NCBI GenBank assembly: GCA_036389675.1
Contig: DASVWI010000026.1
Coordinates: 1-64,000, forward strand
Length of the DNA stretch: 64,000 nt
Direction: 5' to 3'
Origin: DASQYE01 sp036389675
GTDB taxonomy: Bacteria; Acidobacteriota; Blastocatellia; Pyrinomonadales; Pyrinomonadaceae
In this document: positions 15,407 through 25,177 of the stretch, one piece after another
Layout of the letters: every line of letters begins with the position of its first letter
Position numbering within the stretch: position 1 is the stretch's first letter
Notes under the pieces: model-generated
The model's input: only the letters and a program-made list of their open reading frames with translations
Told to the model about the DNA's origin: nothing
The model's database searches: none
Position numbers and translations under genes: made by a program

Positions 15407-16753
15407 CTAGGGAGCTACGCCTTCGGAACATTGATTGGCGCAGACGATAAAGCGCCCGATCTCGTTCTGTTCCGTGTCGCGTGCGCCGATGCCGACCGCG
15501 CCGATGGGGAAATTCGAGGCCGGGTCGGTGAGGATGCCGAGCGGCAGCACATCGCCCGTCTGGCTGTCCGTGAGCGAGACTTTGATGCTGTTGCCCGTCA
15601 TCTTCATCGAGACACTGAAGAACTGGTTGGGCCTGAGCGTTTGTGTAAAGGCATCGAGAGGGATGGAAGCGCCGATTCTTTGCGGCATGCCGTTGCGTAC
15701 CAGAAAGCCGCGCATCACATAAGGCTCGTCGGAGTTCGGCCCGGTTAGTTGAATCAGGTAGTAGTTATTCTCATTCTCCGCATGCACGACGAAGGAGGCC
15801 GCCACCCCGTTGACCATCTTGACATCGCTGACGAGCTGAAAGTCTTTGAAGTTACGGTTGAGCACTTCGCGCGGCAGTGCTACGCCGCGACCGTTGACCA
15901 GGAGCTTGCGCGCCTCGACGCGCCAGCCGCTCGGCGCAGTCCACGCGTCGAGGTTCGTCCACGTGGGCGCAAACGTGCCCTTGCTCTCGATGTTGGACAA
16001 CTCTACGGAGACGGCCATCGGGCCGGGCAGCGAGACGGAAGCGAGCAGATCGTTGTAGCTCGGGTCTGATGATCTGATGTCCAGACCGTAATCGCCCTCG
16101 CGCAGGTTTGCCAGCACCGCCCGGCCTCCCGTGATCGGGGTCACGCGCACGTCACCGGGCGCTCTGTTATAGCGCGTCTTGCCGGTCGCCGGGTCAATCC
16201 CTGCGGCGACGACGGGCGCATACCTGATCTCGCCCGACGGAATGTTGGCGTTGATGGTGATGGTGTAGAACTTCGGCTGCATGTTCATAGAGACGGTCAC
16301 GGGCTCGCCGGCCCGCACGACGACTTCGCGCTCGGAGTCTTCGTAGCCGTTAAGGGAGGCCGCGACGCGATAACGCCCGGGCGCAAGCTTGTTGAAGGCT
16401 ATCTGGTCGACGCCCTGCGGGACGATGGCATCGTCGCCCGTGCCGCCGCGCACGGACTCGACGACGACCGTCGCGCCGGGCTCGGCTGAGACCACGACCG
16501 AGCCAGTGTTGGGGGCTCTGACCACCGTGCGGGTGACGGTTCTGGTGACCGTTGTGGTTGCATATTTGGTTTGCGGTCGGCGCGGGCTATTGCTCGAAGT
16601 CGTGCGCGACGGGCCGCTCAAATTCGTGCGGGCAGCGCCGCCCACGATATCCTGTGCGCGCGCCGTCTCGCTCGTCACGAGCGCCGCGCCAATGGCCGTC
16701 ATAACCGAAAGGATTAAGGTCGCAATAAATCTTTGTGCTAATAAAAATCTCAT
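15407..16753 (-). CDS. Secreted PEGA-type protein with C-terminal jelly-roll-like domain
   Basis: 448 aa. Signal peptide about 1-33 (cleavage near ARAQ). After a Thr/Arg-rich linker, about 85-165 form a PEGA/carboxypeptidase-regulatory beta-sandwich (LAPGRYRVAASLNGYEDSER). The C-terminal half (about 255-440) resembles the concanavalin-like fold of 3-keto-disaccharide hydrolase/DUF1080 proteins (motif FKDFQLVSDVKM, then a YYLIQLTG strand), suggesting carbohydrate binding at the cell surface. The start has GGAGG about 9 nt upstream. It follows the Oar-like receptor gene on the same strand but is separated from it by a terminator-like hairpin. Function inferred only at the fold level. Confidence 0.8.
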   Translation of the reverse strand: MRFLLAQRFIATLILSVMTAIGAALVTSETARAQDIVGGAARTNLSGPSRTTSSNSPRRPQTKYATTTVTRTVTRTVVRAPNTGSVVVSAEPGATVVVESVRGGTGDDAIVPQGVDQIAFNKLAPGRYRVAASLNGYEDSEREVVVRAGEPVTVSMNMQPKFYTITINANIPSGEIRYAPVVAAGIDPATGKTRYNRAPGDVRVTPITGGRAVLANLREGDYGLDIRSSDPSYNDLLASVSLPGPMAVSVELSNIESKGTFAPTWTNLDAWTAPSGWRVEARKLLVNGRGVALPREVLNRNFKDFQLVSDVKMVNGVAASFVVHAENENNYYLIQLTGPNSDEPYVMRGFLVRNGMPQRIGASIPLDAFTQTLRPNQFFSVSMKMTGNSIKVSLTDSQTGDVLPLGILTDPASNFPIGAVGIGARDTEQNEIGRFIVCANQCSEGVAP

Positions 16754-16808
16754 GGCATGAACCTCCCGTGAAGGGGCAAAAACGGGGAGTAACTCAAAAG
16801 GGTGTGGG

Positions 16809-16860
16809 GCGCGAGATGTGCCTCCAAAGCTCTTCGCAAGGAGCTTAGCACATCTCGCGC
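16809..16860 (-). terminator. Two-tiered hairpin after the Oar-like receptor gene
   Basis: A perfect 12-bp stem (16809-16820 with 16849-16860) encloses a second 6-bp stem (16827-16832 with 16841-16846). It starts 17 nt past the receptor stop codon on the minus strand. No long T-run is seen, so it may reduce rather than abolish readthrough into the next gene. Confidence 0.65.
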
Positions 16861-16877
16861 ACTCGCGAAAATCCGCG

Positions 16878-19800
16878 CTAGAAGTTGTACTTCAACGCGA
16901 ATTGAAAACGGCGTCCGGGCGTCACCGTATCTGTCGCCTGGCCGAAACCGGGCGCTTCGAGAAACCGCACCGGAATACCGAAGTTGGCACGGTTGATAAA
17001 GTTGAAGACATCCACCCGGAACATCAGGTTCTGGCTCTCAGTGATGTTGAATCGCTTGATGAGGGCCAGATTCAGGTCGAGCAGGTTCCCGGCGCGGAAG
17101 GAATTGCGCGGGATGCTTCCGTTCTGGCCGACAGGCGCGAGCATACTGAGCGGATTGCTGCCGAGCACCAGCGGCTGACGACGATCACCCGTGACCGTGA
17201 TGGCGTTCGTGTTGTTGAGGCGATCCGTCAGGTTGCCGTCCAGATTCACGTCAAAGATGCTGTTGACGGTGAAGGGCTGTCCGGTCTGAAACTGGCCCGT
17301 ACTCGCCAATTGCATGTCGCCCAAGAGAAGCCGCAAGAGGTTGCTCTTCTCGCGATTGCTGAAGCGCGGCAAGTCCCACATGAAGCTGTAAGAGAAGCGA
17401 TGACGAACGTCGAAGCTTGAATTGGCATATTCGCCCGCGAACTGCTGCGGGTCGCGCGGGTCGCTCGTCTGCGGCAGCGCCGGCGAGCCGGCCAGATCGA
17501 ATACGTCCGACGCATCGTCTTTCGCGTTCGAGAAGGTATAGTTAGCCTGATACTGGAAATCCCTGCCGAAGCGGCCACGCACCTGTAACTGTAAGGCATC
17601 GTAACGCGAACGGGCAGTGCTTTCGTAGATGCCGACTGAGCCCACAGAAGGGACAGGACGGCCACCGGTGACTATGCCCGCCGCCGAAATCCTGGTGCCC
17701 GGAGCAAACGCCAGACCGAAGATGCCCGGCTCGGCAAAGCCGGCCTCGTAGAACAGCGGCACGACGAGCGAGTTGGGGCCAAGATTGGGCGTGGTGTAGC
17801 GCAGGAGCTTGCGCCCCAGAGTCCCGACGTAGGCGGCGGAAAAGACCAGACTCGAACTCAGTTGCTGCTCGAAGGTCACTGAGTAGTGATGAGCCATGGG
17901 CATTTCAAGGTCGCGCGCCGGAAGCGTTAGTCCAAGCGGGCTGGCGTTCTGGAAGCCACTGCTGGCGAGGAAATTGATGAAATCAATTTCATTGGGAAGG
18001 CTAAAGTTAGGGTTAAGACGATTGAGCGTGCCCGACTGCACGAAGCCGATGAAGGGGTCGCTCGGGTTGGTCAGCGTTAGCGGGAGATTCGGGAAGAAAG
18101 TATTGCCGAATCCACCTGCAAAGTTGGCCGTCAGGAAGGTCGGGAAAACGTTACGCGACTGGCTGACAACCGCGCCCAAAGCCTGATCGTAGAAGAGGCC
18201 GTAACCGGCGCGAATAACCGTCGTCTGGTCTTTGCCAAACCAGTTTGGCGACCATGCGAAACCGACGCGCGGCCCGAAGTTGTTTTGATCCTGATCGAAG
18301 ATTGAAGTGCGCCCGTTCAGAAACTGCTTGAAGCCGGGAGCGAACTGCAGCAGACCGCTGCTAAAAGTTCCCTCTATCTTGTTATTGATGTCGTGCGGCA
18401 CGGTGTTCAGCTCATAGCGCAGGCCGTAGGAGATGGACAGATTAGGCCACACGCGCCACTCATCCTGCGCGAAGAAGTTCAACTGGTAATAGCGCAGATT
18501 GATGTTTGAGCCTCCCGTCGCTAAGGACTGAGAGAAGCCGCTCGCGGCTGAGACGCCTGCTAATTCCTCCGGGCGGAAGTAGCCGTTGATGACGAAATTG
18601 CCTGTGTTTTGGTTAAAGATAAAGCGCGGCGCACCGTTAAAGGTGAGCAGCGGTCGGCAATTCGGGCAGAGGTCGCTGTTAAGCTCCGTGCGGCGGGCGT
18701 CGAATCCGAAGGCCAGATTGTGCATGCCGCGTCGCCAGGTCATCGTATCCGCCACCTGAAAAGTGTTGTTGACGCGCCTTTGCGGGAAGTTGAAAACGTC
18801 CACCCCGACGGGGCTGAAACCGGCAATCCTGACCTGCCCGAGAACTCCCGTCCCAAAGCTGGAGGGCAGATTGTTGCCGAAGTTGGCCGTCTCACCCAGC
18901 TCCGTATTTCCGCTGGTGAAGTAGTCCACGTCACCGGTGAATGGAACGCCGGGCGCTGCGGGCAGGACGCTTGAGACGCGATACGGCGCGTTTAGAAGGA
19001 ACGGCTCGTTGGGCAGGATGCTGCTCGGGATCAGAAACTCGTTATCACGCACCTCGTCGAAAATCAGGCGCGTGCGCCCGTAAGAGAAGCGCAACTGGTT
19101 GAAGACGGGGCTGGTCGAGGACGGGCCGCTCAGCTCGCTATTGAGGAAGGCAGAGAAGTTCTGCGTTCGCACGCGCGGCCTCAAGGTCGAGAAGAGCGCG
19201 CCGCCCGTTGACGGCACGTCCCGCCAATCATCCGTAAAGTTATAGCGGGCGGTGAACTGCTGTGCCCTCTCCTGAAACATCCCGCTCGCATCGAATTTGC
19301 CGGAAACCACTTTACCCTGTCCGCTGGCGGGCAGAGCCTTGCTATAGGTGTTGTTGCCGTAAACCCCGCCGGGATTATTCGGGAAGGGGAAAAGGCTGAA
19401 GACGGCGTCGCCCTGAAAGGTGGTCGGAAAATCCAGTATGGGGTCGCCCGTGAACGGGTCTCTGTAGATGCCGGTGCGACCGCTGGGAAGCGTCTGCGTG
19501 CAAACGCCGCCGAAGCCGGAAGCCACGCAGGTCGGGCCGCCGCGCTGCGCAAGGGTCGGGACGGCGAAGTTCGTCTCACGAACGGCGTTGAGAATTTGTC
19601 CCTCCGCCGAGATGAAGTAAAACATGCGGGGCGGCCTCGTCGGCCCGTGGCTCACGTCGAGCGGCCCGCCAAGCACGAAGCCGCCCTGAACGAGCGTGAG
19701 CGAGTCCTCGTTGCCGGTTTGATTGCTGACAAGGAGCGGAGCGCCGTCGAGAAAAACGCCTGCGCCGTTGGCCGCGTGCAGCTGCGAGCGCGTGCTTGCG

Positions 19801-20825
19801 CCGACCCTATCGAAGAAGTTGCGAGAGTTGACGCGGCTCGAATTGAGGAAGCCGAAGATCGCGCCGTGCGTCGCGCTCGTGCCCGATTTGGAGACGGCGT
19901 TGACCTGCGCGCCGATGTTGCGCCCGAACTGCGCCGGGGCGAGCAGCGTAATCACCTGATACTCTCGGATGGATTCAATCGGTTGCGGAACCAGCGAGAG
20001 GAATCCCTGGCGGCGCACGCCGATGTCCTCGTCGTTATTGTCCGAGCCGTCTACTAAAAAGTTGTTCGAGCGCGAGCGCAGGCCGTTGACGGCGAACTGT
20101 CCGGCTGAGCCGACGCCCGGGCCAACGCCCGGGCCTGCGACGACCGCTCCGGTTTGCGGAGGCAGCGCGACGCCCGGCAACAGCAGGGCCAACTCGTCAA
20201 ACGTCCGCACGAGCGTGGTCGCGCCCAGAGGGAGCGTCGAAACCTCACGCTCCGTAAACGCGCCGCCGCGCCTCGCGTCCGTCGTGTTAATGGCGGATTC
20301 GAGGCTCACTTCGGCCTCGCTGGCCGGTTGGCTGGCCGTATTAGGCGTCGTCGGTGTTCCGCTCGGGGTCGTCCCCGTTGTTGTCCCCGTCGTCGTTGAC
20401 GGTTCGGTCGTAGTCGTCGTTGTCGTTGTCGTGGTGGTCGTCGGCGCGCCCGTGTCAGGGTCGAGCGTGATGGGCACGGGGATGACACGATTGGCCTGTG
20501 TGGCGAGCAAGCGCCGCTCGATCTCTTTGGTTCGGAAACCGGGAGCGACAACCCTGATCGTGTAATTGCCGGGCGTGAGTAAGCCCTGATAGAAGCGCCC
20601 GTCGGCGTCCGTGCGTCTGGCATTCGGGACGCCGCTCGACTGGTTGATGAATTGGACGGCTGCTCCGGCGATGGGAGCGCCGGTCTGGCTATTGGTGATG
20701 CGGCCTTCGAAAGCGCCCGTCACCGGGTCTTGAGCTAGTGAGGGGGTCGCCAGTGCAATGCATGTCAGTAGCGACAAGACGAAAGTTAAAAAACAGCATG
20801 AGGAACTGCCTGGCTGAAAACGCAT
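16878..20825 (-). CDS. Oar-like TonB-dependent outer-membrane receptor with CarboxypepD_reg domain
   Basis: 1315 aa. Signal peptide 1-31; a carboxypeptidase-regulatory-like beta-sandwich about 35-115 (GAFEGRITNSQTGAPIAGA); a Thr-rich linker with an uninterrupted Thr run near 133-143; a plug region about 190-330 with the VNGLRSRSNNFLVDGSDNN motif; then a long beta-barrel ending in Phe, the usual outer-membrane assembly signal. Such Oar proteins are abundant in Acidobacteriota and Myxococcota, and are thought to take up or export large substrates, with the substrate unknown. Three Cys pairs in surface loops (for example CPNC near 720) could form disulphides. GGAGG precedes the ATG. A 384-bp gene-free leader lies upstream. 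Confidence 0.92.
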   Translation of the reverse strand: MRFQPGSSSCCFLTFVLSLLTCIALATPSLAQDPVTGAFEGRITNSQTGAPIAGAAVQFINQSSGVPNARRTDADGRFYQGLLTPGNYTIRVVAPGFRTKEIERRLLATQANRVIPVPITLDPDTGAPTTTTTTTTTTTTEPSTTTGTTTGTTPSGTPTTPNTASQPASEAEVSLESAINTTDARRGGAFTEREVSTLPLGATTLVRTFDELALLLPGVALPPQTGAVVAGPGVGPGVGSAGQFAVNGLRSRSNNFLVDGSDNNDEDIGVRRQGFLSLVPQPIESIREYQVITLLAPAQFGRNIGAQVNAVSKSGTSATHGAIFGFLNSSRVNSRNFFDRVGASTRSQLHAANGAGVFLDGAPLLVSNQTGNEDSLTLVQGGFVLGGPLDVSHGPTRPPRMFYFISAEGQILNAVRETNFAVPTLAQRGGPTCVASGFGGVCTQTLPSGRTGIYRDPFTGDPILDFPTTFQGDAVFSLFPFPNNPGGVYGNNTYSKALPASGQGKVVSGKFDASGMFQERAQQFTARYNFTDDWRDVPSTGGALFSTLRPRVRTQNFSAFLNSELSGPSSTSPVFNQLRFSYGRTRLIFDEVRDNEFLIPSSILPNEPFLLNAPYRVSSVLPAAPGVPFTGDVDYFTSGNTELGETANFGNNLPSSFGTGVLGQVRIAGFSPVGVDVFNFPQRRVNNTFQVADTMTWRRGMHNLAFGFDARRTELNSDLCPNCRPLLTFNGAPRFIFNQNTGNFVINGYFRPEELAGVSAASGFSQSLATGGSNINLRYYQLNFFAQDEWRVWPNLSISYGLRYELNTVPHDINNKIEGTFSSGLLQFAPGFKQFLNGRTSIFDQDQNNFGPRVGFAWSPNWFGKDQTTVIRAGYGLFYDQALGAVVSQSRNVFPTFLTANFAGGFGNTFFPNLPLTLTNPSDPFIGFVQSGTLNRLNPNFSLPNEIDFINFLASSGFQNASPLGLTLPARDLEMPMAHHYSVTFEQQLSSSLVFSAAYVGTLGRKLLRYTTPNLGPNSLVVPLFYEAGFAEPGIFGLAFAPGTRISAAGIVTGGRPVPSVGSVGIYESTARSRYDALQLQVRGRFGRDFQYQANYTFSNAKDDASDVFDLAGSPALPQTSDPRDPQQFAGEYANSSFDVRHRFSYSFMWDLPRFSNREKSNLLRLLLGDMQLASTGQFQTGQPFTVNSIFDVNLDGNLTDRLNNTNAITVTGDRRQPLVLGSNPLSMLAPVGQNGSIPRNSFRAGNLLDLNLALIKRFNITESQNLMFRVDVFNFINRANFGIPVRFLEAPGFGQATDTVTPGRRFQFALKYNF

Positions 20826-21209
20826 TATTGTTTCCTCCGTGATAGGGGTTCAGTGGTTCACTCGGAAATTGGTGATGCGATTACCCGAGCCGATCTGCTT
20901 CGGGTTTAGCACCACGCAATGAAAGATGTAAGTAAAGATCAGGAGTGCTCGCACTATAAAACAGCACTTTAGGAATTGCGAAGTAGTGCTGATGCGGAAA
21001 GATCAACCTCTCGCAGAATGGCGAGCACAAACGGTCGTGCCACTGCAAGAAGAGGCAAGCCAGAATGTAAGACCAAGAATTTTAATTGTCAAGGTTTTAG
21101 CGCCCCGGAAAAGAGCGCGAAAATGCTTTCAACGCCTGAAGATTCGGGGCTCAGTCAAACACCCCGATGTCTGACTGAACCCCGAAAGCCGCAAGCCCTG
21201 AAAAGCCCT
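20826..21209. other. Intergenic region between the Oar-like receptor and RNase E/G genes
   Basis: 384 bp, clearly more A/T-rich than the genes beside it. It should hold the receptor promoter (minus strand, right part) and the RNase gene's terminator (21143-21186). The short ORFs it contains have no conserved features and no ribosome sites, and I see no RNA gene. Confidence 0.6.
21143..21186 (-). terminator. Hairpin downstream of RNase E/G gene
   Basis: A 15-bp stem with one C-A mismatch (21143-21157 with 21172-21186) lies 24 nt beyond the RNase stop on the minus strand. It may terminate or protect the RNase mRNA 3' end; only a short T-containing tail follows. Confidence 0.6.
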
Positions 21210-24200
21210 TTAAATAAAGGCGAAGTCGAACTGCTCCTGATGAATCTGCGCGTCGCTGGTGATGTCGAGCACACCCAGATAATCCTCTATCTCGACCAGC
21301 ACATCGCGCTCCGGCCCGCGCAGAGCGCGCGCGACTTCAGGGTTGATGCGTAGCGTCGCCTGCTTTATCCGGTCGCCGTTCATACCGCGCGCGAGGCGGC
21401 GCGCTTCCTCCAGAATCTCATAGCAGATGGTCTGCGGAGATTTGACGAGCCCAGCGCCCTGGCAGTAAGGGCAGGGCGCGCAGAGCGTGCGCTCAAGCGA
21501 TTGCTTGACGCGCTTGCGAGTCATGATCACGAGCCCGAAATCGTTGAAGGAGAGCACCTTTGTGGGCGACTTGTCGCCCTGAAGAGCTTCCTGCAAAGCC
21601 TGCATGACGCGGTTGCGATTGCGCCTGTCCTCCATGTCGATGAGGTCAAGGACGATGATGCCGCCGAGGTCGCGCAGGCGTATCTGGCGGACAATCTCGT
21701 CAACGGCTTCGAGGTTGGTGCGCGTGATCGTGTCTTCGAGGCGTGTGCCGCCGCGCCCGACGAACTTGCCCGTGTTAACGTCGATGGCGACGAGCGCTTC
21801 CGTCTGGTTGATGACCAAGTAGCCGCCCGAGCGCAGCCAGACTCTTGGCTTGATAGCCTTTTCCACCTCGGCCTGTACGCCGAAGGCTTCCAGTATCGGC
21901 TCCTCGCGCGTGTAGAGCTTGACGCGCTTGACCATGCGCGGCTGGATGCGATTGACGAACTCGACGATCTCGCGATACTCCTCTTCGGAATCCACGCGGA
22001 TCGCCGTGAAATCCTCCGACAACTGGTCGCGCAGGATGCGCTGCACAAGGTCTAAGTCTTTGTGAACCATGGCGGGCGCTTTGGACTTCTCCGCGCCCTT
22101 GCGGATTTCGAGCCAGGTGCGAACAAGGTAGCGCGCGTCGTCGCGCAAGTCGGCTTCGCTGATGCCTATGCCGGCGGTCCGCACGATAAAGCCGCCCGAA
22201 GGCACGTCCTCCTCGGCGCGTATGGCCTGAATGAGCTTGCGCAGACGCACGCGCTCGCTGTCGGACTCTATCTTGCGCGAGACGCCGACATGCTCGACCG
22301 TCGGCATGTAGACGAGAAACCTTCCGGGCAGCGCGATGTGAGAGGTGATGCGCGCACCCTTTTTGGCGATGGGCTCCTTGGCTATCTGAACGATGATCTC
22401 CTGCCCCTCGCGCAGGAGGTCTGTGATGGTGGGTTGCTGTCGGTCACGGCGCGAGCCGCCGCCGCCTTCACGTCCACCGCCTTCACGTCCACCACCTTCG
22501 CGCCCTCCGCTTTCACGTCCACCGCCGCCTTCACGACCGCCGCGCTCTCTGGGGCGACGATCATCGCGCCCGTTACGTTCGGGGCGCTGCTGGTCGCGGC
22601 GTCCCTGTGGGCGTGGCGAAGCGGAGGCTGGCGCGGGCGCTGCTGCCGCTACTGGCGCTACAGCCATGGGCGCGGCGACCTCGGCAATGCTCTCCTCGAC
22701 TTCGGCTGATGCTTCCGTCTCTTCATCTTTACCGTTAGCCCGATTGTCTTCGCCGCTGCCCTCCTGAGCTTTACCAGGGCGACGACGGCGACGGCCTCCG
22801 CGACGCGTGGCGAATTCCGCACGAGAGCGACCAGTGGTAATGCTCGCCTCGCCGTCTTCATAAGCCTCGTCGCCGGTCGTGCCCGCCTCGAAATGGGCAT
22901 CATCGGCGGCCTCTGAGGCGATTACGTCCGTGCTGGCCGCTCGCTCGGCCTCCGTTTCGAGGACGGCCATGTCTGTTTCGCCTTCGTCGCCCTCAGCGCC
23001 AGCGCTGCGCTTACGGCGTCCGCCGCCGCCTGTGGCCGCACCCTTCTTGCCGGCTGTCTTCTTCGCGGTGCTTTTGGTCGTGGTCGCAGCAGCTTTCTTG
23101 CTCGTGCTGCGCGCGCGTTTCGGTTTCGCGGCCTCCGCGTTGGAGTCTTCGGCGGGTTGGTCTGCGGCTGCTGCGGCTTTCGTCGCACGGCCCTTCCTTG
23201 CGCTCGGCGTTCGCGCCGCCGTAGCGCCGCGCCGTCCCGTGCGCGGGCTCTCGGTCGCGGGAGTCTCCTCCTGGCCCGCGCCTTCGGCAAACTTCTCATC
23301 ATCGCTGATGCGCTCGAAGTTCTGCGTGCCGAGCACGTCTTCTGTGACCTCGTCTATAAAATCCGCGACGTGGGCGGCGACCGCCTGTTGGACGGGGGCC
23401 GTGGCCTCCTCTGCTTCGACGTTTGAGGCTATGTCGCTATCGTCTATGCGCTGGAATGAGGCATCTGAGGTGAGGCCGGAATTGAGGAGCGAGCCCACCT
23501 CGGTCTCGTGTATGCCTTCGATATCAAACTCGACAGCGTGAATCTGGTCGAAGATGCGCTCCTGCAGCCGCGCGTCTTTGAACATCGCGCCATTCTCGGC
23601 GGCGGCCTCGTCCTCATCTACGACGCGTTGAAAGTCGTTGCCCCCGGCTGCGAAAGGTGTCGCGGGCGTCTCTGCATCGAGCGCGGAAGTAAGCGTGGAC
23701 GTTCCGGGCTCGGCACTGGCATCCGATCTCTGCTCCTCGCCGCTCTTGCCGCGGCGACGACCGCGACGACCGCGCCGTCGCCCGCCTTCTTCCGTATCCT
23801 CCGCCTGTGCGCTCATGGTCGGGGTCGGCGCGGTCGGCTGAGCCTCGACGGGCTCATCCATGGAGGAGGCGGGCGCTGCTATCTCCTCTACCTCTTCATC
23901 ATCATCCGCCGCGACGGGCTCTTCCGCCTCGTGAAGCGGTTCGAGGCGCTCCTGCGTGGCCTCTATGTGCTGCTCGCGCTCGACGCGCGCCTGCTCTATG
24001 CGCTCGTGTGCGGCCCGCTCGGCGGTGGTCGTGTCGGACTTCTTGGACTTGTCAAGAACAATCCGCTCGAACTCCTCTTCCTCATCGAAGAAGTCCGAGA
24101 CGTAGAGGAACGCGTCGCGTTCCAGACCGATGTCGACGAAGGCCGATTGCATGCCGGGCAGAACGCGCATCACGCGCCCCTTGTAGATATTGCCGACGAT

Positions 24201-24311
24201 GCCCTGATTCTCTTCGCCACGCTCGATGTAAAACTCCGTGACGCGCTCGTTTTCGATAATCGCGATCTTTTTTTCGCGTCCGTTGACGCTGACGATCAAT
24301 TCTTTTGCCAT
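21210..24311 (-). CDS. rng: RNase E/G family endoribonuclease with a ~550-residue insertion in its S1 domain
   Basis: 1033 aa, about twice the length of RNase G. Residues 1-77 match the family start and first half of the S1 domain (GIVGNIYKGRVMRVLPGMQSAF near 37-58). About 78-627 are a disordered insertion: acidic, then a Lys/Ala-rich histone-tail-like stretch (about 395-435), then Arg/Gly-rich repeats (about 570-622). S1 resumes at about 628 (TITDLLREGQEI). The catalytic core is intact: Asp844 in AIDVNTG and Asp889/Asp892 in VLDLIDM bind Mg, and Cys947/Cys950 (CPYC) form the Zn-link. No C-terminal scaffold follows, so RNase G is the better name. It should cleave 5'-monophosphate single-stranded RNA. 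It lies downstream of the rod operon, as rng does behind mreBCD in E. coli. Confidence 0.93.
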   Translation of the reverse strand: MAKELIVSVNGREKKIAIIENERVTEFYIERGEENQGIVGNIYKGRVMRVLPGMQSAFVDIGLERDAFLYVSDFFDEEEEFERIVLDKSKKSDTTTAERAAHERIEQARVEREQHIEATQERLEPLHEAEEPVAADDDEEVEEIAAPASSMDEPVEAQPTAPTPTMSAQAEDTEEGGRRRGRRGRRRGKSGEEQRSDASAEPGTSTLTSALDAETPATPFAAGGNDFQRVVDEDEAAAENGAMFKDARLQERIFDQIHAVEFDIEGIHETEVGSLLNSGLTSDASFQRIDDSDIASNVEAEEATAPVQQAVAAHVADFIDEVTEDVLGTQNFERISDDEKFAEGAGQEETPATESPRTGRRGATAARTPSARKGRATKAAAAADQPAEDSNAEAAKPKRARSTSKKAAATTTKSTAKKTAGKKGAATGGGGRRKRSAGAEGDEGETDMAVLETEAERAASTDVIASEAADDAHFEAGTTGDEAYEDGEASITTGRSRAEFATRRGGRRRRRPGKAQEGSGEDNRANGKDEETEASAEVEESIAEVAAPMAVAPVAAAAPAPASASPRPQGRRDQQRPERNGRDDRRPRERGGREGGGGRESGGREGGGREGGGREGGGGSRRDRQQPTITDLLREGQEIIVQIAKEPIAKKGARITSHIALPGRFLVYMPTVEHVGVSRKIESDSERVRLRKLIQAIRAEEDVPSGGFIVRTAGIGISEADLRDDARYLVRTWLEIRKGAEKSKAPAMVHKDLDLVQRILRDQLSEDFTAIRVDSEEEYREIVEFVNRIQPRMVKRVKLYTREEPILEAFGVQAEVEKAIKPRVWLRSGGYLVINQTEALVAIDVNTGKFVGRGGTRLEDTITRTNLEAVDEIVRQIRLRDLGGIIVLDLIDMEDRRNRNRVMQALQEALQGDKSPTKVLSFNDFGLVIMTRKRVKQSLERTLCAPCPYCQGAGLVKSPQTICYEILEEARRLARGMNGDRIKQATLRINPEVARALRGPERDVLVEIEDYLGVLDITSDAQIHQEQFDFAFI

Positions 24312-25177
24312 GTGCTGAAAAATTTCCCCCAGAGCGGCGACCGCAAAAACGTCTGGCTGCCGGCGAGCGTTACCGCTTCCACCACTAGGGCGGCGCGCTC
24401 ACAGGGAGCGGGCGCTGTCGTGGCTCGACTGGCGTACACGTCACGTTTCGTACTGGTCGTCGTGTAGATGTTGTGAAGCGACAGGCGGGCGTTGTCTGCG
24501 AGCCGAGGGGCGAGACGCGCCAGTCTGTCACGTTGAGCGAGCAAGACGGGCTCGCGCGCATGAGTAGTAGTAGTAGGAGTGATGGTAGAGAGAGGGCCGA
24601 CACCCGAGAGCGGCGCATAATCAATGCCGGTCGGCGCTGGTTTTAAAGCCGTGACGGCGCGTGCGCTGTAGTGCCGGCTGGCGACTGCATGCGTCGCCGG
24701 ACGTGCGACTGAAATGTAAGACCTGTCCAAAGGGAATCCCCGCTAGTGCCTGGCCGTAGCAAGCCTCGCGGCAGCAACCACCCCTGATTGAAGCAGGGAG
24801 CACACCTTTTCATCAAAGAATGCGTATGCTCGGAGACCCGCCGCGAGCGACTCGGAGCGCTTCTACGTTAGCTTCCGGGCTGTTTCGCGATAAAACGTGA
24901 AGCGCGCTTCCGTTGTGGGTGGTGGCCGCGAAGAAAGCGACCGCTCAGCAGATTCTAAGAATCAAAAGCAGATCGAATTCAATAACCGACCTTCAAAAAT
25001 TTCGCATCTCGCCTGCCTGAGTCGAAGCCACCCGAAAGACTCTCCTGCTTGTGCAGCAAGCTGACCTCATGATGGTCTCGGTGGATGCGCCGCGCCCAAA
25101 TCCGTTTGGGCGCATGCTGTGGCGAGCCATCCGAGTATAACCGAGAGAGCGGGGAAACGCGAAGTCTTGGCGATAGA
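24312..25177. other. Long gene-free leader upstream of the RNase E/G gene
   Basis: 866 bp without a supportable gene. Read on the minus strand it would be the RNase 5' leader. It holds several small hairpins (for example 24680-24685 with 24693-24698, extended by flanking CCGG pairs) and a (GTA)n microsatellite near 24564-24576. E. coli rne has a long structured, autoregulatory leader; a similar role here is inference. I checked for RNase P RNA, tmRNA and SRP RNA signature motifs and saw none. Confidence 0.5.

Noticed and set aside
20400..20450. Microsatellite-type insertion in the Oar-like gene
   Set aside because: The Thr-codon run lies in a linker, keeps the frame and is common in such proteins; treated as part of the gene.
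24296..24730. 144-aa minus-strand ORF before the RNase gene
   Set aside because: It overlaps the RNase start, has low-complexity composition and no ribosome site.
24600..24840. RNase P RNA, tmRNA, SRP RNA or 6S RNA
   Set aside because: None of the core signature motifs of the first three is present, and I could not assemble the long-stem-plus-bubble form of 6S RNA.
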